This document shows, piece after piece, positions 1 through 8,713 of a DNA stretch of 64,000 nt. Origin of the DNA: Croceibacterium ferulae (GTDB lineage: Bacteria; Pseudomonadota; Alphaproteobacteria; Sphingomonadales; Sphingomonadaceae); assembly GCF_003660445.1 (NCBI RefSeq), contig NZ_QZVQ01000010.1, positions 124,001 to 188,000 of the forward strand, given 5' to 3'. The notes beneath the pieces were generated by a model, which worked only from the letters and a program-made list of their open reading frames with translations, was not told the origin of the DNA and did no database searches. Every line of letters starts with the position of its first letter. The stretch's first letter is position 1. Made by a program: the position numbers and the translations under genes.

Positions 1-195
1 GTTCCGGTTCCACGATGCCCTGTTCGGAGGGGCAATCCGCAACCGATCGCAGCATCACCTTCGGGCCGTCGCATAGGCGTATGCGCGGGCAGGGAAGGGG
101 GTTGATCTCGCGCCGGCAATCAACCTACCGGAACAAACCTTGGCTACGCTGCATTGCAGCATTGGCCCGAACCCGTGCATACAGGAACCATGCTC

Positions 196-2082
196 ATGCC
201 GCTACCACAGCGCGTCGATCTAGACCCTTGGGTGCTGTTCACGGCAGTGGCGGTGCTGGCCATGTCGTTGTGGCTGGCCCGTTCGGTGCGGGTGACGCAT
301 GATACGCGCGGCGCGGAACTGGGCGAGTTGCTGGCGATAGCTGCGCTGGCGACGGGGGCCTGCGCGTTGCTGCTGGGTGAACTGGGCACGATCCTGTGGC
401 CGGCGGCCATCTTCCTGCTGCTCTCGATCGCGGTTGCGAGGGGCGCACGCAATCTCAGCATTCCTGGCGCGGCCTGGCTGGCGATCACCTTCCAGGGGCT
501 GTGCACCACCTGGTTGTGGTCCTGCTTGTTCATCAACGAACTGACATTGTCACAGGGGTTCGAGGCGCTGGCATTGATGGGCGTGACGGTGACCTTCGCC
601 GTGTCCCTGCTGGCGTCGGTCGAACGGATCGCGCGCGAGGCGGTGCTGACCCATGGCAGCTGGAGCGAGCCGACGCATGCGCCTGCGATGGTGTCGCGCC
701 ATTACCAGCCGCGCGTGTCGATCCAGCTGCCCTGCTATGCCGAGCCGCCGGAGATCGTGAAGGCGACGATGGATCATCTGGCCGCCCTCGATTATCCGGA
801 TTTCGAAGTGCTGGTGTGCGACAACAACACCAAGGACGAAGCGCTGTGGCGCCCCCTGGAGGCCTACAGCGCGGAGCTCAACGAGCGATTGGGGCGCGAG
901 GTGTTCCGCTTCTTCCATGTGGCGCCGCTGCCCGGCGCAAAGGCCGGCGCATTGAACTGGCTGCTGGACCGGATGGATCCGCAGGCGGAGATCGTCGCGG
1001 TTATCGACGCCGATTACCTGTCCACGCCGGACTTCCTGGCGCGGCTGGTGCCGTTCTTCGAAGACCCGCAGATCGGCTATCTGCAGACGCCGCACGATTA
1101 TCGCGATTACGAGAACAGCGCGTTCCTGTCCGCCTGTTATGCCGAGTACATGCCGAACAACAAGGTCGATATGCTGGGCGTCCATGAGTATGGCGGCGCC
1201 TTCACCATCGGCACGATGTGCCTGCTGCGGACACGTGCGCTGCGGGCAGCCGGCGGCTGGGCCGAGTGGTGCCTGACCGAGGACTCGGAGGTCTCCGTCC
1301 GCATCCGCGCGGTGGGCTACCGCGGCTACTATCTCAGCGAGACGTTCGGCCGAGGGCTGATCCCGGACACCTTCGACGATTACAAGAAGCAGCGGTTTCG
1401 CTGGACCGCGGGCCCGGTGCAGCAATTGATGCGTCACTGGCGCCTGTTTCTACCCGCCCCTTATGCACGCCCGATGCCAGGGTGGACGAAGCTGCTCGAA
1501 ATCCTGCGGTGCATGGCTCCGCTGCAGACCCTGGCCGGGATCGTCACCGGTCTGTTCATGCTGGGCGGGGTGACAATCGCGATCTATGCCGGGGAGATCG
1601 GGCGAGTGAACGTGCCTGACGTGACCTGGCCCTTACTGGCGCTGACGCTCGTGACCACGCTGGTGCGCATCCGCCACCGCTACAAGCTGTCCGGTATTCA
1701 TCGGCTGGCCGACATGGTGCGGGGAGAAGTGGCGCGGGCGTCGCTGACCTATGTGGTGCTGCTGTCCGGCATCGCCGGCCTATCGGGCAAGCCGCTGGCG
1801 TGGCGCCGCACGCCCAAGTTCGGCGGGGCCGATACTCTGGGAGGAGCGCTGTGGTCGGCTGCTCCGGAAACCGCGCTGGCTTTCCTGAGCCTTGTGGGAT
1901 GCGGGCTGGTGCTCGCTGCGATGCCGCGGATCGGCTGGGAGCTGACGGTGCTGGGCGCCAGTGGCCTGGGCGTGATGGCGCTGCAGTTCCTGTGCGCTCC
2001 GTACATGGCCATATTGGCGCTGCGCGGCGATCGCCCCGAGGCGACCGATGGCCACGGCCCGCAAGTGCCGGCCGTGGCTTGA
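196..2082 (+). CDS. Processive family-2 glycosyltransferase, membrane-bound (BcsA/cellulose synthase-like)
   Basis: Predicted inner-membrane glycosyltransferase that polymerises or transfers sugar from an activated donor, probably for exopolysaccharide or cell-surface glycan. About 628 residues. Two or more hydrophobic segments precede the catalytic domain and a group of membrane segments follows it. The GT-A core shows the processive-GT landmarks: VIDADY (DxD, divalent metal), TEDSEVS (catalytic TED) and QRFRW (QxxRW). These match GT2 synthases of the BcsA/hyaluronan/glucan type; the sugar cannot be read from sequence. I chose ATG 196, which has AGGA about 9 nt upstream; ATG 190 and an earlier TTG at 154 are in frame. 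It stands alone: no BcsB- or PilZ-like partner is next to it. The first 195 bases hold nothing else I can support. Confidence 0.85.
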   Translation: MPLPQRVDLDPWVLFTAVAVLAMSLWLARSVRVTHDTRGAELGELLAIAALATGACALLLGELGTILWPAAIFLLLSIAVARGARNLSIPGAAWLAITFQGLCTTWLWSCLFINELTLSQGFEALALMGVTVTFAVSLLASVERIAREAVLTHGSWSEPTHAPAMVSRHYQPRVSIQLPCYAEPPEIVKATMDHLAALDYPDFEVLVCDNNTKDEALWRPLEAYSAELNERLGREVFRFFHVAPLPGAKAGALNWLLDRMDPQAEIVAVIDADYLSTPDFLARLVPFFEDPQIGYLQTPHDYRDYENSAFLSACYAEYMPNNKVDMLGVHEYGGAFTIGTMCLLRTRALRAAGGWAEWCLTEDSEVSVRIRAVGYRGYYLSETFGRGLIPDTFDDYKKQRFRWTAGPVQQLMRHWRLFLPAPYARPMPGWTKLLEILRCMAPLQTLAGIVTGLFMLGGVTIAIYAGEIGRVNVPDVTWPLLALTLVTTLVRIRHRYKLSGIHRLADMVRGEVARASLTYVVLLSGIAGLSGKPLAWRRTPKFGGADTLGGALWSAAPETALAFLSLVGCGLVLAAMPRIGWELTVLGASGLGVMALQFLCAPYMAILALRGDRPEATDGHGPQVPAVA

Positions 2083-2084
2083 GG

Positions 2085-2921
2085 TCAGGACGTCTGGCGA
2101 CGACCGAGGAAGTCGAGCAGGTCCTGCGTCAGCCGTTCCTGCTGCGTGGCGAAGACGCCATGAGGCTCGCCATCATATTCGATCAGTTCCGCTGTCGGTA
2201 CGGCAGCCGCGACCGCGCGGCCGGTGGCTTTGATCGGCACCGTCTTGTCCGCAGTGCCGTGGATCACCAGCGTGGGCACGGTGAAGTGCGGCAGGTCGGG
2301 TCGGAAGTCCGTGGTGGCAAAGGCCTGCGCCGCTTGTAGAGTCGCATATTGCCCCGCCATCTGCGCGGTCATCCAAGCCCAGTGCAGCTGTTCGTCGCTG
2401 ACGGGCTGCGACACCAGGCCAACCCCATAGAAGTCCTTGAAGAAGCTCGTGAAGAAGTGCCGGAAATCCGCGCGCATACCGGCTGTCATCTCCGCAAAGG
2501 TGGCTTGCGGCACGCCATCGGGATTGTCGGGCGTCTGCAACATGTACGGTACGACCGAGCTGACCAGCACCGCCTGGGTCACGCCCTTGCCGCCATGCCG
2601 GCTCATGTAGCGGGCGATCTCGCCACCGCCCATGGAAAAACCCACCAGGGCGACGTCCTGCGTGGCGCCGGTCGCTTCCATCACATCGGCCAGATCGTCG
2701 GCAAAGGTGTCGTAGTCATAGCCGGCAGGCGGCTGATCCGACCGGCCGAAACCCCGTCGATCATAGGCAATCGCCTGATACCCGGCCTCTGCCAAAGCGA
2801 TCATCTGCGGATCCCAGCTGTCTGCGGACAGCGGCCAGCCATGGATCAGCACCACCGGCCGGCCCTGACCCAGGGTCTTCAAAAACAGATCGGTACCGTC
2901 GCGCGTCTTCACTCGGTTCAT
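2085..2921 (-). CDS. Alpha/beta hydrolase, non-heme chloroperoxidase-like
   Basis: Serine hydrolase of the alpha/beta fold, 278 residues, cytosolic. HGWPLS (residues 28-33) forms the oxyanion-hole region, GFSMGG carries the nucleophile Ser96, GTADKTVP supplies the likely acid and EPHG the catalytic His. This set is typical of the family annotated as non-heme chloroperoxidases or arylesterases; halogenation in vitro is usually a side reaction and the true substrate is unknown. ATG 2921 is preceded by AAAGGACG at good spacing, and residues before it in the open frame do not look conserved. It ends 2 nt from the convergent glycosyltransferase and is divergent from the radical SAM gene across about 130 bp. 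Confidence 0.85.
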   Translation of the reverse strand: MNRVKTRDGTDLFLKTLGQGRPVVLIHGWPLSADSWDPQMIALAEAGYQAIAYDRRGFGRSDQPPAGYDYDTFADDLADVMEATGATQDVALVGFSMGGGEIARYMSRHGGKGVTQAVLVSSVVPYMLQTPDNPDGVPQATFAEMTAGMRADFRHFFTSFFKDFYGVGLVSQPVSDEQLHWAWMTAQMAGQYATLQAAQAFATTDFRPDLPHFTVPTLVIHGTADKTVPIKATGRAVAAAVPTAELIEYDGEPHGVFATQQERLTQDLLDFLGRRQTS

Positions 2922-3049
2922 TCGTGTCGTCCTTTCATTGGGGGACTTGGGCAGAACCACCGGCAGCCACCGAAAGTGCCGCATTTTTATGATCTCGGAA
3001 AAAGCCGTTGCAGAAGAAAGAGCTAGGCTCAGGCAGGTGGCGAACATAT

Positions 3050-4309
3050 ATGGAACATATGAGTCGTGGCACCATCCTGGAGCGTCTTGCCGTACTGGCC
3101 GATGCGGCAAAATATGACGCGTCCTGCGCGTCTTCCGGCACCGCCAAGCGCAACAGCAAGGATAGCGGGGGCAAGGGCATGGGTTCGACCGAGGGCATGG
3201 GCATCTGCCATGCCTATGCGCCCGACGGTCGCTGCATCTCCTTGCTGAAGATATTGCTGACCAACCATTGCATCTTCGACTGTCACTATTGCGTCAACCG
3301 GGCCAGCTCCAACGTGGCGCGCGCACGGTTCACGCCACAGGAGGTGGTGGACCTGACGCTCAGCTTCTACCGCCGCAACTATATCGAAGGGCTGTTCCTC
3401 TCCTCTGGCATCGTGAAAAGCTCCAATCATACGATGGAGCAGCTGGTGGAAGTGGCGCGCATCCTGCGTGAAGAGCACGATTTCCGCGGCTACATCCACC
3501 TGAAGACCATCCCCGATGCAGACCCTGAGCTGGTGCATCAAGCGGGGCTCTATGCCGATCGCGTGTCCATCAATGTGGAATTGCCGACCGAGGCCGGACT
3601 TGCGCGGCTGGCTCCGGACAAGAACACCGGCCGCATAGAAGGCGCCATGAGCGAGGTGAAGGAGCATATCGCGCAATCTCGCGATGAGACGAAGCGCTTC
3701 CGCAACGCTCCGCGTTTTGCTCCTGCGGGACAGTCGACGCAGATGATCGTCGGCGCGGACGCGGCCAGCGACGCCGATATCGTGGGCAAGGCGAGCCGGC
3801 TGTATGATGGATACCGGTTGCGCCGGGTCTATTACTCGGCCTTCAGTCCTATTCCCGATGCCAGTGCGGTGCTGCCGCTGAAGCGGCCGCCGCTGATGCG
3901 TGAGCATCGGCTATACCAGTCCGACTGGCTGATGCGCTTTTACGACTATTCCGCGGCGGAAGTCATGCAGGCGACGGGTGACGACGGCATGCTGCCGCTC
4001 GACATCGATCCGAAGCTGGCCTGGGCACTGAAATTTCGTGACCGCTTCCCGGTCGATGTGAATCGCGGAGGGCGTGAGGCGCTGCTGCGTGTGCCCGGGC
4101 TGGGCGTGCGTGCGGTCAACCAGCTGATCGCGGCCCGGCGGCAGCGCAGCTTGCGGCTGGAGGATGTGGGCAAGCTGACCGTTTCCATCGCCAAGGTCCG
4201 ACCGTTCATCGTGACTGCGGATTGGCGGCCCACCCTGCTGACGGATCGAGCGGATCTGCGGACGCTGTTGGCTCCGAAGGAGGAGCAGCTGGAGCTGTTC
4301 GCCGCGTGA
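3050..4309 (+). CDS. Radical SAM protein of the putative DNA modification/repair family (TIGR03916-like)
   Basis: Predicted radical S-adenosylmethionine enzyme of 419 residues. The 4Fe-4S ligands are C74-x3-C78-x2-C81 in CIFDCHYC. Near the C-terminus, VPGLGVRAVNQLI within residues about 345-370 reads as a helix-hairpin-helix, a non-specific DNA-binding motif. The N-terminus (ILERLAVLADAAKYDASC) is characteristic of the family named 'putative DNA modification/repair radical SAM protein', whose reaction is unknown. ATG 3050 follows AGGTGG at about 10 nt; ATG 3059 is an alternative. The stop overlaps the GTG start of the UdgX fusion, so the two are translationally coupled and probably act in one DNA-damage process. 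The family and the pairing are known; the function is inference. Confidence 0.88.
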   Translation: MEHMSRGTILERLAVLADAAKYDASCASSGTAKRNSKDSGGKGMGSTEGMGICHAYAPDGRCISLLKILLTNHCIFDCHYCVNRASSNVARARFTPQEVVDLTLSFYRRNYIEGLFLSSGIVKSSNHTMEQLVEVARILREEHDFRGYIHLKTIPDADPELVHQAGLYADRVSINVELPTEAGLARLAPDKNTGRIEGAMSEVKEHIAQSRDETKRFRNAPRFAPAGQSTQMIVGADAASDADIVGKASRLYDGYRLRRVYYSAFSPIPDASAVLPLKRPPLMREHRLYQSDWLMRFYDYSAAEVMQATGDDGMLPLDIDPKLAWALKFRDRFPVDVNRGGREALLRVPGLGVRAVNQLIAARRQRSLRLEDVGKLTVSIAKVRPFIVTADWRPTLLTDRADLRTLLAPKEEQLELFAA

Positions 4310-5742
4310 TCACGCCGTTGCCTGTCGATGCTGCTGCCGCCTTCTACGTGGTCCATCTGCCCGAGCCGGACGATTTCGCGTTCTGGCGTGCCACGGCGCG
4401 GACGCTGGTGCAGTGCGCTGTGCCGCCAGACCGGATCGCCTGGGTGGAGCCGGGCGGCACCGGCGACTTGTTCGCGGAAGGTCAGCGCCAGTTGCCCGAG
4501 CCGCCGGGCGATGCGCCTCAGGTGCGTGCCAGCAAGCCCTTCATCCAGGCCGCCGAGACCGCCATCTGTCATTCCGACTCCGCGCGCTTCGCGCTGCTGT
4601 ACCGCCTGCTGTGGCGTCATCAGACTAACAGCCGTGTGCTGGAGGACCGGACCGATACCGATGTGCGCCGGCTTGACGAACTGGCGCGCACCGTGCGCCG
4701 GGACAAGCACAAGATGCGGGCCTTTGTCCGCTTCCGGGCCGTCGAGGATGCCGATGGCGAGGAGCGCTTCGTCGCCTGGTTCGAGCCTGAGCACCACATC
4801 CTGCGCAGCAATGCCGCCTTTTTCGTCAACCGCTTCACGAACATGCGCTGGGCGATCCTGACCCCGCGCGGCTCGCTGCACTGGGATGGCGCGGTGCTGG
4901 CCGAAGGTCCGCCTGCGCAGCGTAGCGATGCGCCGGACGGCGATCCGACGGAAGATCTGTGGCGGCGGTACTATGCTTCCACCTTTAACCCCGCGCGTCT
5001 GAAGATCGGCGCCATGCTGAAGGAAATGCCACGCAAGTACTGGAAAAACATGCCCGAGACTGCGTTGATCCTGGAACTGGTGGCAGGCGCCCAGGCGCGG
5101 GAGGCAGCGATGGTGGAAGCAGGCACTCTGGAATTCGACGAACGGCCGCAGACATTGTCAGCGATCGACCAGGCTATCCATGCCTGCCGCAAATGCCCGA
5201 TCGGCGAACTGGATAATCAGGCGGTCATGGGCGAGGGGCCGCAGGATGCCGCGCTGATGATTGTCGGTGAACAGCCCGGCGATCAGGAGGACCAGCAGGG
5301 TCGGCCTTTTGTAGGACCTGCGGGTCAGGTGCTGGACGTCCATCTGCAGCAGGCCGGCATCGACCGCGCTGCGACCTATGTCACCAATGCGGTCAAGCAC
5401 TTCAAGTTCGTGAACCGGGGCAAGCGCCGCCTGCACCAGACGCCCACCGCCAAGGAAATCGACATCTGCCGCTGGTGGATAGAAGGCGAGCGGCAGATCG
5501 TGCAGCCCAAGCTGATCCTTGCCATGGGTGCCAGCGCGGCTCGGGGTATGCTGGGCAAGACGGTCAGCGTCAGCAAGGCGCGCGGCATGCCGCACCAGCT
5601 GGATGATGGCAGCGAGCTGTGGATCACTGCGCACCCGTCCTACCTGCTTCGGCTGGACGGTGCCGCGCGCGCGGAGCAGGAGCGCCTGTTCCAGGCCGAT
5701 CTGGTCGCTGTCGCCAGACGGGTGGCAGAGCTGATCGGATAG
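4306..5742 (+). CDS. DUF4130-UdgX fusion, uracil-DNA glycosylase superfamily (UdgX type)
   Basis: A 478-residue two-domain protein. Residues 1 to about 270 match the DUF4130 'probable DNA metabolism' family; the rest is a family-4-like uracil-DNA glycosylase with GEQPGDQED (residues 322-329 region), RPFVGPAG, and HPSYLLR (H443). The loop KRRLH (373-377) is the hallmark of UdgX: in mycobacterial UdgX the loop histidine makes a covalent bond to the sugar left after uracil removal, so the protein stays attached to DNA. That chemistry is established for the family; here it is predicted from H377. A C-x2-C pair (ACRKCPIG) opens the UDG domain, as in Fe-S UDGs. Start GTG 4306 overlaps the radical SAM stop (GTGA). 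Confidence 0.9.
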   Translation: MITPLPVDAAAAFYVVHLPEPDDFAFWRATARTLVQCAVPPDRIAWVEPGGTGDLFAEGQRQLPEPPGDAPQVRASKPFIQAAETAICHSDSARFALLYRLLWRHQTNSRVLEDRTDTDVRRLDELARTVRRDKHKMRAFVRFRAVEDADGEERFVAWFEPEHHILRSNAAFFVNRFTNMRWAILTPRGSLHWDGAVLAEGPPAQRSDAPDGDPTEDLWRRYYASTFNPARLKIGAMLKEMPRKYWKNMPETALILELVAGAQAREAAMVEAGTLEFDERPQTLSAIDQAIHACRKCPIGELDNQAVMGEGPQDAALMIVGEQPGDQEDQQGRPFVGPAGQVLDVHLQQAGIDRAATYVTNAVKHFKFVNRGKRRLHQTPTAKEIDICRWWIEGERQIVQPKLILAMGASAARGMLGKTVSVSKARGMPHQLDDGSELWITAHPSYLLRLDGAARAEQERLFQADLVAVARRVAELIG

Positions 5743-5797
5743 AGCCCGGGCTGCGGCAGGTCGGAACACTTGCGGCGTCGTCGCGCTTGGATCAGCA

Positions 5798-6514
5798 ATG
5801 CGCTTTTCCCGCCAACTGGATCATTTCGGAACGGATCGCCTGGCGATCGGCCTGCTGCTTCTGGCCGCGCTGTTGCTTGGAGGGCGTGCGTGGCTGGCCG
5901 ATCACCCGGAGCATGATCCTTGGGCACCGCTGGACCTCAACGACCCGCCGGGCTGGGCCACGCAGCGCAAGCTGGCCGCTCTGCGCAGCGATCCGCAGGA
6001 GTGTCGGGCCGTGCTGGAACGCAGCGGCGTCGCCTTTGCCGTGCTGGATGCGGCGGGCGAGGGTACCTGCCGCCGGGCCGACCGCACCCAGCTCCGATCT
6101 GCGCCGTTCAGCCCAGCACGCCCCGTCACCACCTGTCCGGTCGCCGCCGGGCTGCAGGTCTGGCTGGCGCAATCGGTTCAGCCGGCCGCTGCCGAGCTGC
6201 TGGCATCGCCGATCGCGCGCGTCGAGCATCTCGGCACGTTCAGCTGCCGCCGGATCGGGGGCGGCGGCAACTGGAGCGAGCATGCCACGGGCAACGCGAT
6301 CGACATCGCAGGCTTCGTGACGGAGGATGGCCGGCGCATCAGCGTGCTGCGCGACTGGGACGGGGAAGATGAAGATGCCGAATTCCTGCATCGCGTGCGC
6401 GACGGCGCATGCGACGTGTTCGGCACGGTGCTCAGCCCGGAATACAACGCCGCCCACGCCGACCATCTCCACCTGGATCAGGCCGCGCGCGGGCTGGGCG
6501 GGTTCTGCCGCTAG
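5798..6514 (+). CDS. Extensin-like family protein, exported or membrane-anchored
   Basis: Protein of 238 residues in the bacterial extensin-like C-terminus family (PF06904 type). A hydrophobic stretch at residues about 15-30 (LAIGLLLLAALLLGG) is a signal anchor or uncleaved signal. The rest should lie in the periplasm. Six cysteines are spaced through the domain (ECRAV, GTCRR, TCPVA, SCRRI, ACDVF, GFCR), fitting disulfides. ATGNAIDIAGF and the C-terminal HADHLHLDQ resemble the metal-binding peptidase fold of DUF882/extensin-like proteins (H-x-D...H-x-H), so cell-wall hydrolysis is possible but unproven. It starts 55 nt after the UdgX gene and its stop overlaps the convergent phoB stop. Confidence 0.82.
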   Translation: MRFSRQLDHFGTDRLAIGLLLLAALLLGGRAWLADHPEHDPWAPLDLNDPPGWATQRKLAALRSDPQECRAVLERSGVAFAVLDAAGEGTCRRADRTQLRSAPFSPARPVTTCPVAAGLQVWLAQSVQPAAAELLASPIARVEHLGTFSCRRIGGGGNWSEHATGNAIDIAGFVTEDGRRISVLRDWDGEDEDAEFLHRVRDGACDVFGTVLSPEYNAAHADHLHLDQAARGLGGFCR

Positions 6515-7200
6515 ACCGGTTCGAGAGCGTATCCGGCGGAGCGGACGGTGCGGATCGGGTCCTTGGCGATGTCCAGCGCGATTGCCTTGCGGAGGCGCCG
6601 GATATGCACATCCACTGTGCGTTCCTCGATCTCGCTGCCGGTGCCCCAGACCGCGTCCAGCAACTGGCCACGGCTGAACACGCGCCGGGGATGTTCCATG
6701 AAGAACTTCAGCAGCCGGTATTCCGTGGGGCCGATCTGCAACTGCCGGCCGCGCCGTTCCACACGATGTGCTACCGGATCGAGCTGCATGTCGCCCGCTT
6801 CGATCGTCTCGCCGGCCAAAGCGGGACGCACGCGCCGCAGCACGGCGGATACACGGGCCAGCAATTCGCGCGGAGAGAACGGCTTGGTCACATAATCGTC
6901 GGCACCGATCTCCAGGCCGCGGATGCGGTCATCCTCCGCCTCGCGCGCAGTCAGCATGATGATCGGCACATGAGCGGTCGCCTTGTCGCGACGCAGCCGG
7001 CGGCATACTTCGATCCCGCTGGTGCCTTCGACCATCCAGTCGAGGATGACCAGGTCGGGCGCATCCTCCGCCGCAAAGACCAGCGCTTCGTCGCCATCCG
7101 CGGTGACACGGACGTCGTATCCTTCATTGGCGAAGCGATATTCCAGCAGTTCGGCCAGCGCGATATCGTCTTCGACCAGCAGCAGCTTGGGGGCGGACAT
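6511..7200 (-). CDS. phoB: Phosphate regulon response regulator PhoB (OmpR family)
   Basis: DNA-binding response regulator of 229 residues. The receiver domain (about 1-120) has the acidic pair ED near the start, the phosphoacceptor Asp in LVILDWMVEG and a conserved Lys in YVTKPFSPREL. The OmpR-type winged helix (about 130-229) has EYRLLKFFMEHP, RGQLLDAVWG and RTVDVHIRRLRKAI. Phosphorylated by PhoR, it binds Pho boxes under phosphate starvation. It is last in the minus-strand order phoR-pstSCAB-phoU-phoB, and a Pho-box-like site lies about 50 nt before its ATG, which predicts autoregulation from an internal promoter. Its stop overlaps the convergent extensin-like gene. Confidence 0.95.
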   Translation of the reverse strand: MSAPKLLLVEDDIALAELLEYRFANEGYDVRVTADGDEALVFAAEDAPDLVILDWMVEGTSGIEVCRRLRRDKATAHVPIIMLTAREAEDDRIRGLEIGADDYVTKPFSPRELLARVSAVLRRVRPALAGETIEAGDMQLDPVAHRVERRGRQLQIGPTEYRLLKFFMEHPRRVFSRGQLLDAVWGTGSEIEERTVDVHIRRLRKAIALDIAKDPIRTVRSAGYALEPV

Positions 7201-7248
7201 GTGACAGTGATCTCCGGATAAGCGTCACGGCGATCGTATTACATAAAA

Positions 7249-7266
7249 GCGACAGAACCGTGTCAG
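7249..7266 (-). promoter_or_regulatory. Pho box candidate upstream of phoB, overlapping the phoU stop
   Basis: On the minus strand the site reads CTGACACGGTTCTGTCGC: two 7-bp half-sites (CTGACAC, CTGTCGC) with a 4-bp spacer, the 11-bp periodicity of PhoB sites (consensus half CTGTCAT/C). The first three bases include the phoU stop TGA. A TAATAC hexamer starts about 7 nt after the site, suitable as a -10, which would put transcription about 30 nt before the phoB ATG. Binding is inferred from the match only. Confidence 0.6.
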
Positions 7267-7931
7267 CGGTCGACGTCGGTCGGATATCGGCCGGTGGCTG
7301 AAAAGTGCACCATCTCGGCCACATTGGTGGCGTGATCGCCGATCCGTTCCAGATTGCGTGCTACGAACAGCAGATGCGCGGCGCTCGTGATAGTGGCCGG
7401 GTTTTCAACCATGTAGCTGACATAGTTGCGGAAGATGCTGTCGTAGAACGCATCGACCTTGGCGTCGCGCTCGATCACTTCGCGCGCCAGCAACGGATCG
7501 CGCGCGGCATAGGCGGTCAGGACATCGTGAACCATCTCAGCCGCGATCTCGCCCATGGCCGGCAGCAGCGTCAACGGTTCGAACCTGGCGCGCTCGGTCA
7601 GGCGAGGTACTCGCTTGGCGATGTTCTTGGCATAATCGCCGATCCGCTCCAGCACGCCGGCGATCTTCAGCGCGGCGATGATCTCGCGCAGGTCGTCGGC
7701 CATGGGCGCCCGCAGGGCCAGCATCCGCACGGCCATCGCATCGACTTCCATCTCCAGCTCGTCGAGCTTGCGGTCGCGGCCGACGACGCGGGCCGCCTTG
7801 TCCTCGTCTCCGGTGACAAGCGAGTCCAGCGCTTCCTGGATCGCGACCTCGGCAAGGCCGCCCATCTCCGCGATCAGGCCGCGCAGCCGGGTGATGTCCT
7901 CGTCGAAAGCCTTGACCGTATGTTGCACCAT
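7263..7931 (-). CDS. phoU: Phosphate transport system regulatory protein PhoU
   Basis: Cytosolic protein of 222 residues, built from two similar three-helix PhoU bundles. Each carries an acidic/Arg signature (GDKAKNIAKRVPRL-like: IGDYAKNIAKRV in repeat one; IGDHATNVAEMV in repeat two) where the family binds metal. PhoU links the Pst transporter to PhoR and keeps the regulon off when phosphate is plentiful. ATG 7931 gives [10 protein letters not shown], the usual family start, and overlaps the pstB stop by one base (TGATG), so the pair is coupled. Its own stop codon lies inside the Pho-box candidate that precedes phoB. Confidence 0.95.
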   Translation of the reverse strand: MVQHTVKAFDEDITRLRGLIAEMGGLAEVAIQEALDSLVTGDEDKAARVVGRDRKLDELEMEVDAMAVRMLALRAPMADDLREIIAALKIAGVLERIGDYAKNIAKRVPRLTERARFEPLTLLPAMGEIAAEMVHDVLTAYAARDPLLAREVIERDAKVDAFYDSIFRNYVSYMVENPATITSAAHLLFVARNLERIGDHATNVAEMVHFSATGRYPTDVDR

Positions 7932-8713
7932 CAGCCGTACCGTCCTGTGATATAGTCCTGCGTGCGCTGCTCGCGCGGCGTGGTGAATATCTGCGAGGTT
8001 TCGCCATATTCCACAAGGTTGCCCAGGTGGAAGAACGCCGTCCTCTGTGACACCCGGGCTGCCTGCTGCATGGAGTGGGTAACGATCACAATGGCATAAC
8101 GGCCACGCAGCTCGTCGATCAGCTCCTCGATCCGGGCCGTGGCGATCGGGTCCAGCGCGCTGCACGGCTCGTCCATCAGGATCACTTCCGGCTCGACCGC
8201 GATCGCGCGGGCGATGCACAACCGCTGCTGCTGTCCGCCGGACAGCGCGGTGCCGGGTTCGGCAAGGCGGTCCTTGACCTCTTCCCACAGGCCCGCACGG
8301 CGCAGGGATCGCTCGACATTGACATCCAGTTCCGCCTTGCTGGGTGCCAGGCCGTGGATGCGCGGACCGTAGGCCACGTTCTCGTAGATGGATTTCGGAA
8401 ACGGATTGGGCTTCTGGAACACCATGCCGACCCGGGCGCGCAGCTGCACGACATCCATGCCGGACTGGTAGATGTCCTCTCCGTCCAGCTCGATCACCCC
8501 GTCCACCCGCGCACTGGCGATGGTGTCGTTCATGCGGTTGAGAGTGCGCAGGAAGGTCGACTTGCCGCAGCCGGACGGGCCGATGAAGGCGGTGACATGT
8601 TCGGTGTTGATGTCGATCGAGACCGTGTCGATCGCCCGCTTCGCACCGTAGAAGACCGACACGTCATGCGCGCGCATTTTGGGTTCTGAGTTGGACAGCA
8701 CAGGATTCACCAT
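7931..8713 (-). CDS. pstB: Phosphate ABC transporter ATP-binding protein PstB
   Basis: ATPase of the high-affinity phosphate importer, 260 residues, peripheral on the inner membrane. It has Walker A (GPSGCGKST), the ABC signature (LSGGQQQR), Walker B with catalytic Glu ([13 protein letters not shown]) and the switch His (VTHSMQQA). PstB-specific features include [10 protein letters not shown] after Walker A. ATG 8713 overlaps the pstA stop by a few bases, and the stop abuts phoU, so the pst genes form one transcript. Confidence 0.96.
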   Translation of the reverse strand: MVNPVLSNSEPKMRAHDVSVFYGAKRAIDTVSIDINTEHVTAFIGPSGCGKSTFLRTLNRMNDTIASARVDGVIELDGEDIYQSGMDVVQLRARVGMVFQKPNPFPKSIYENVAYGPRIHGLAPSKAELDVNVERSLRRAGLWEEVKDRLAEPGTALSGGQQQRLCIARAIAVEPEVILMDEPCSALDPIATARIEELIDELRGRYAIVIVTHSMQQAARVSQRTAFFHLGNLVEYGETSQIFTTPREQRTQDYITGRYG

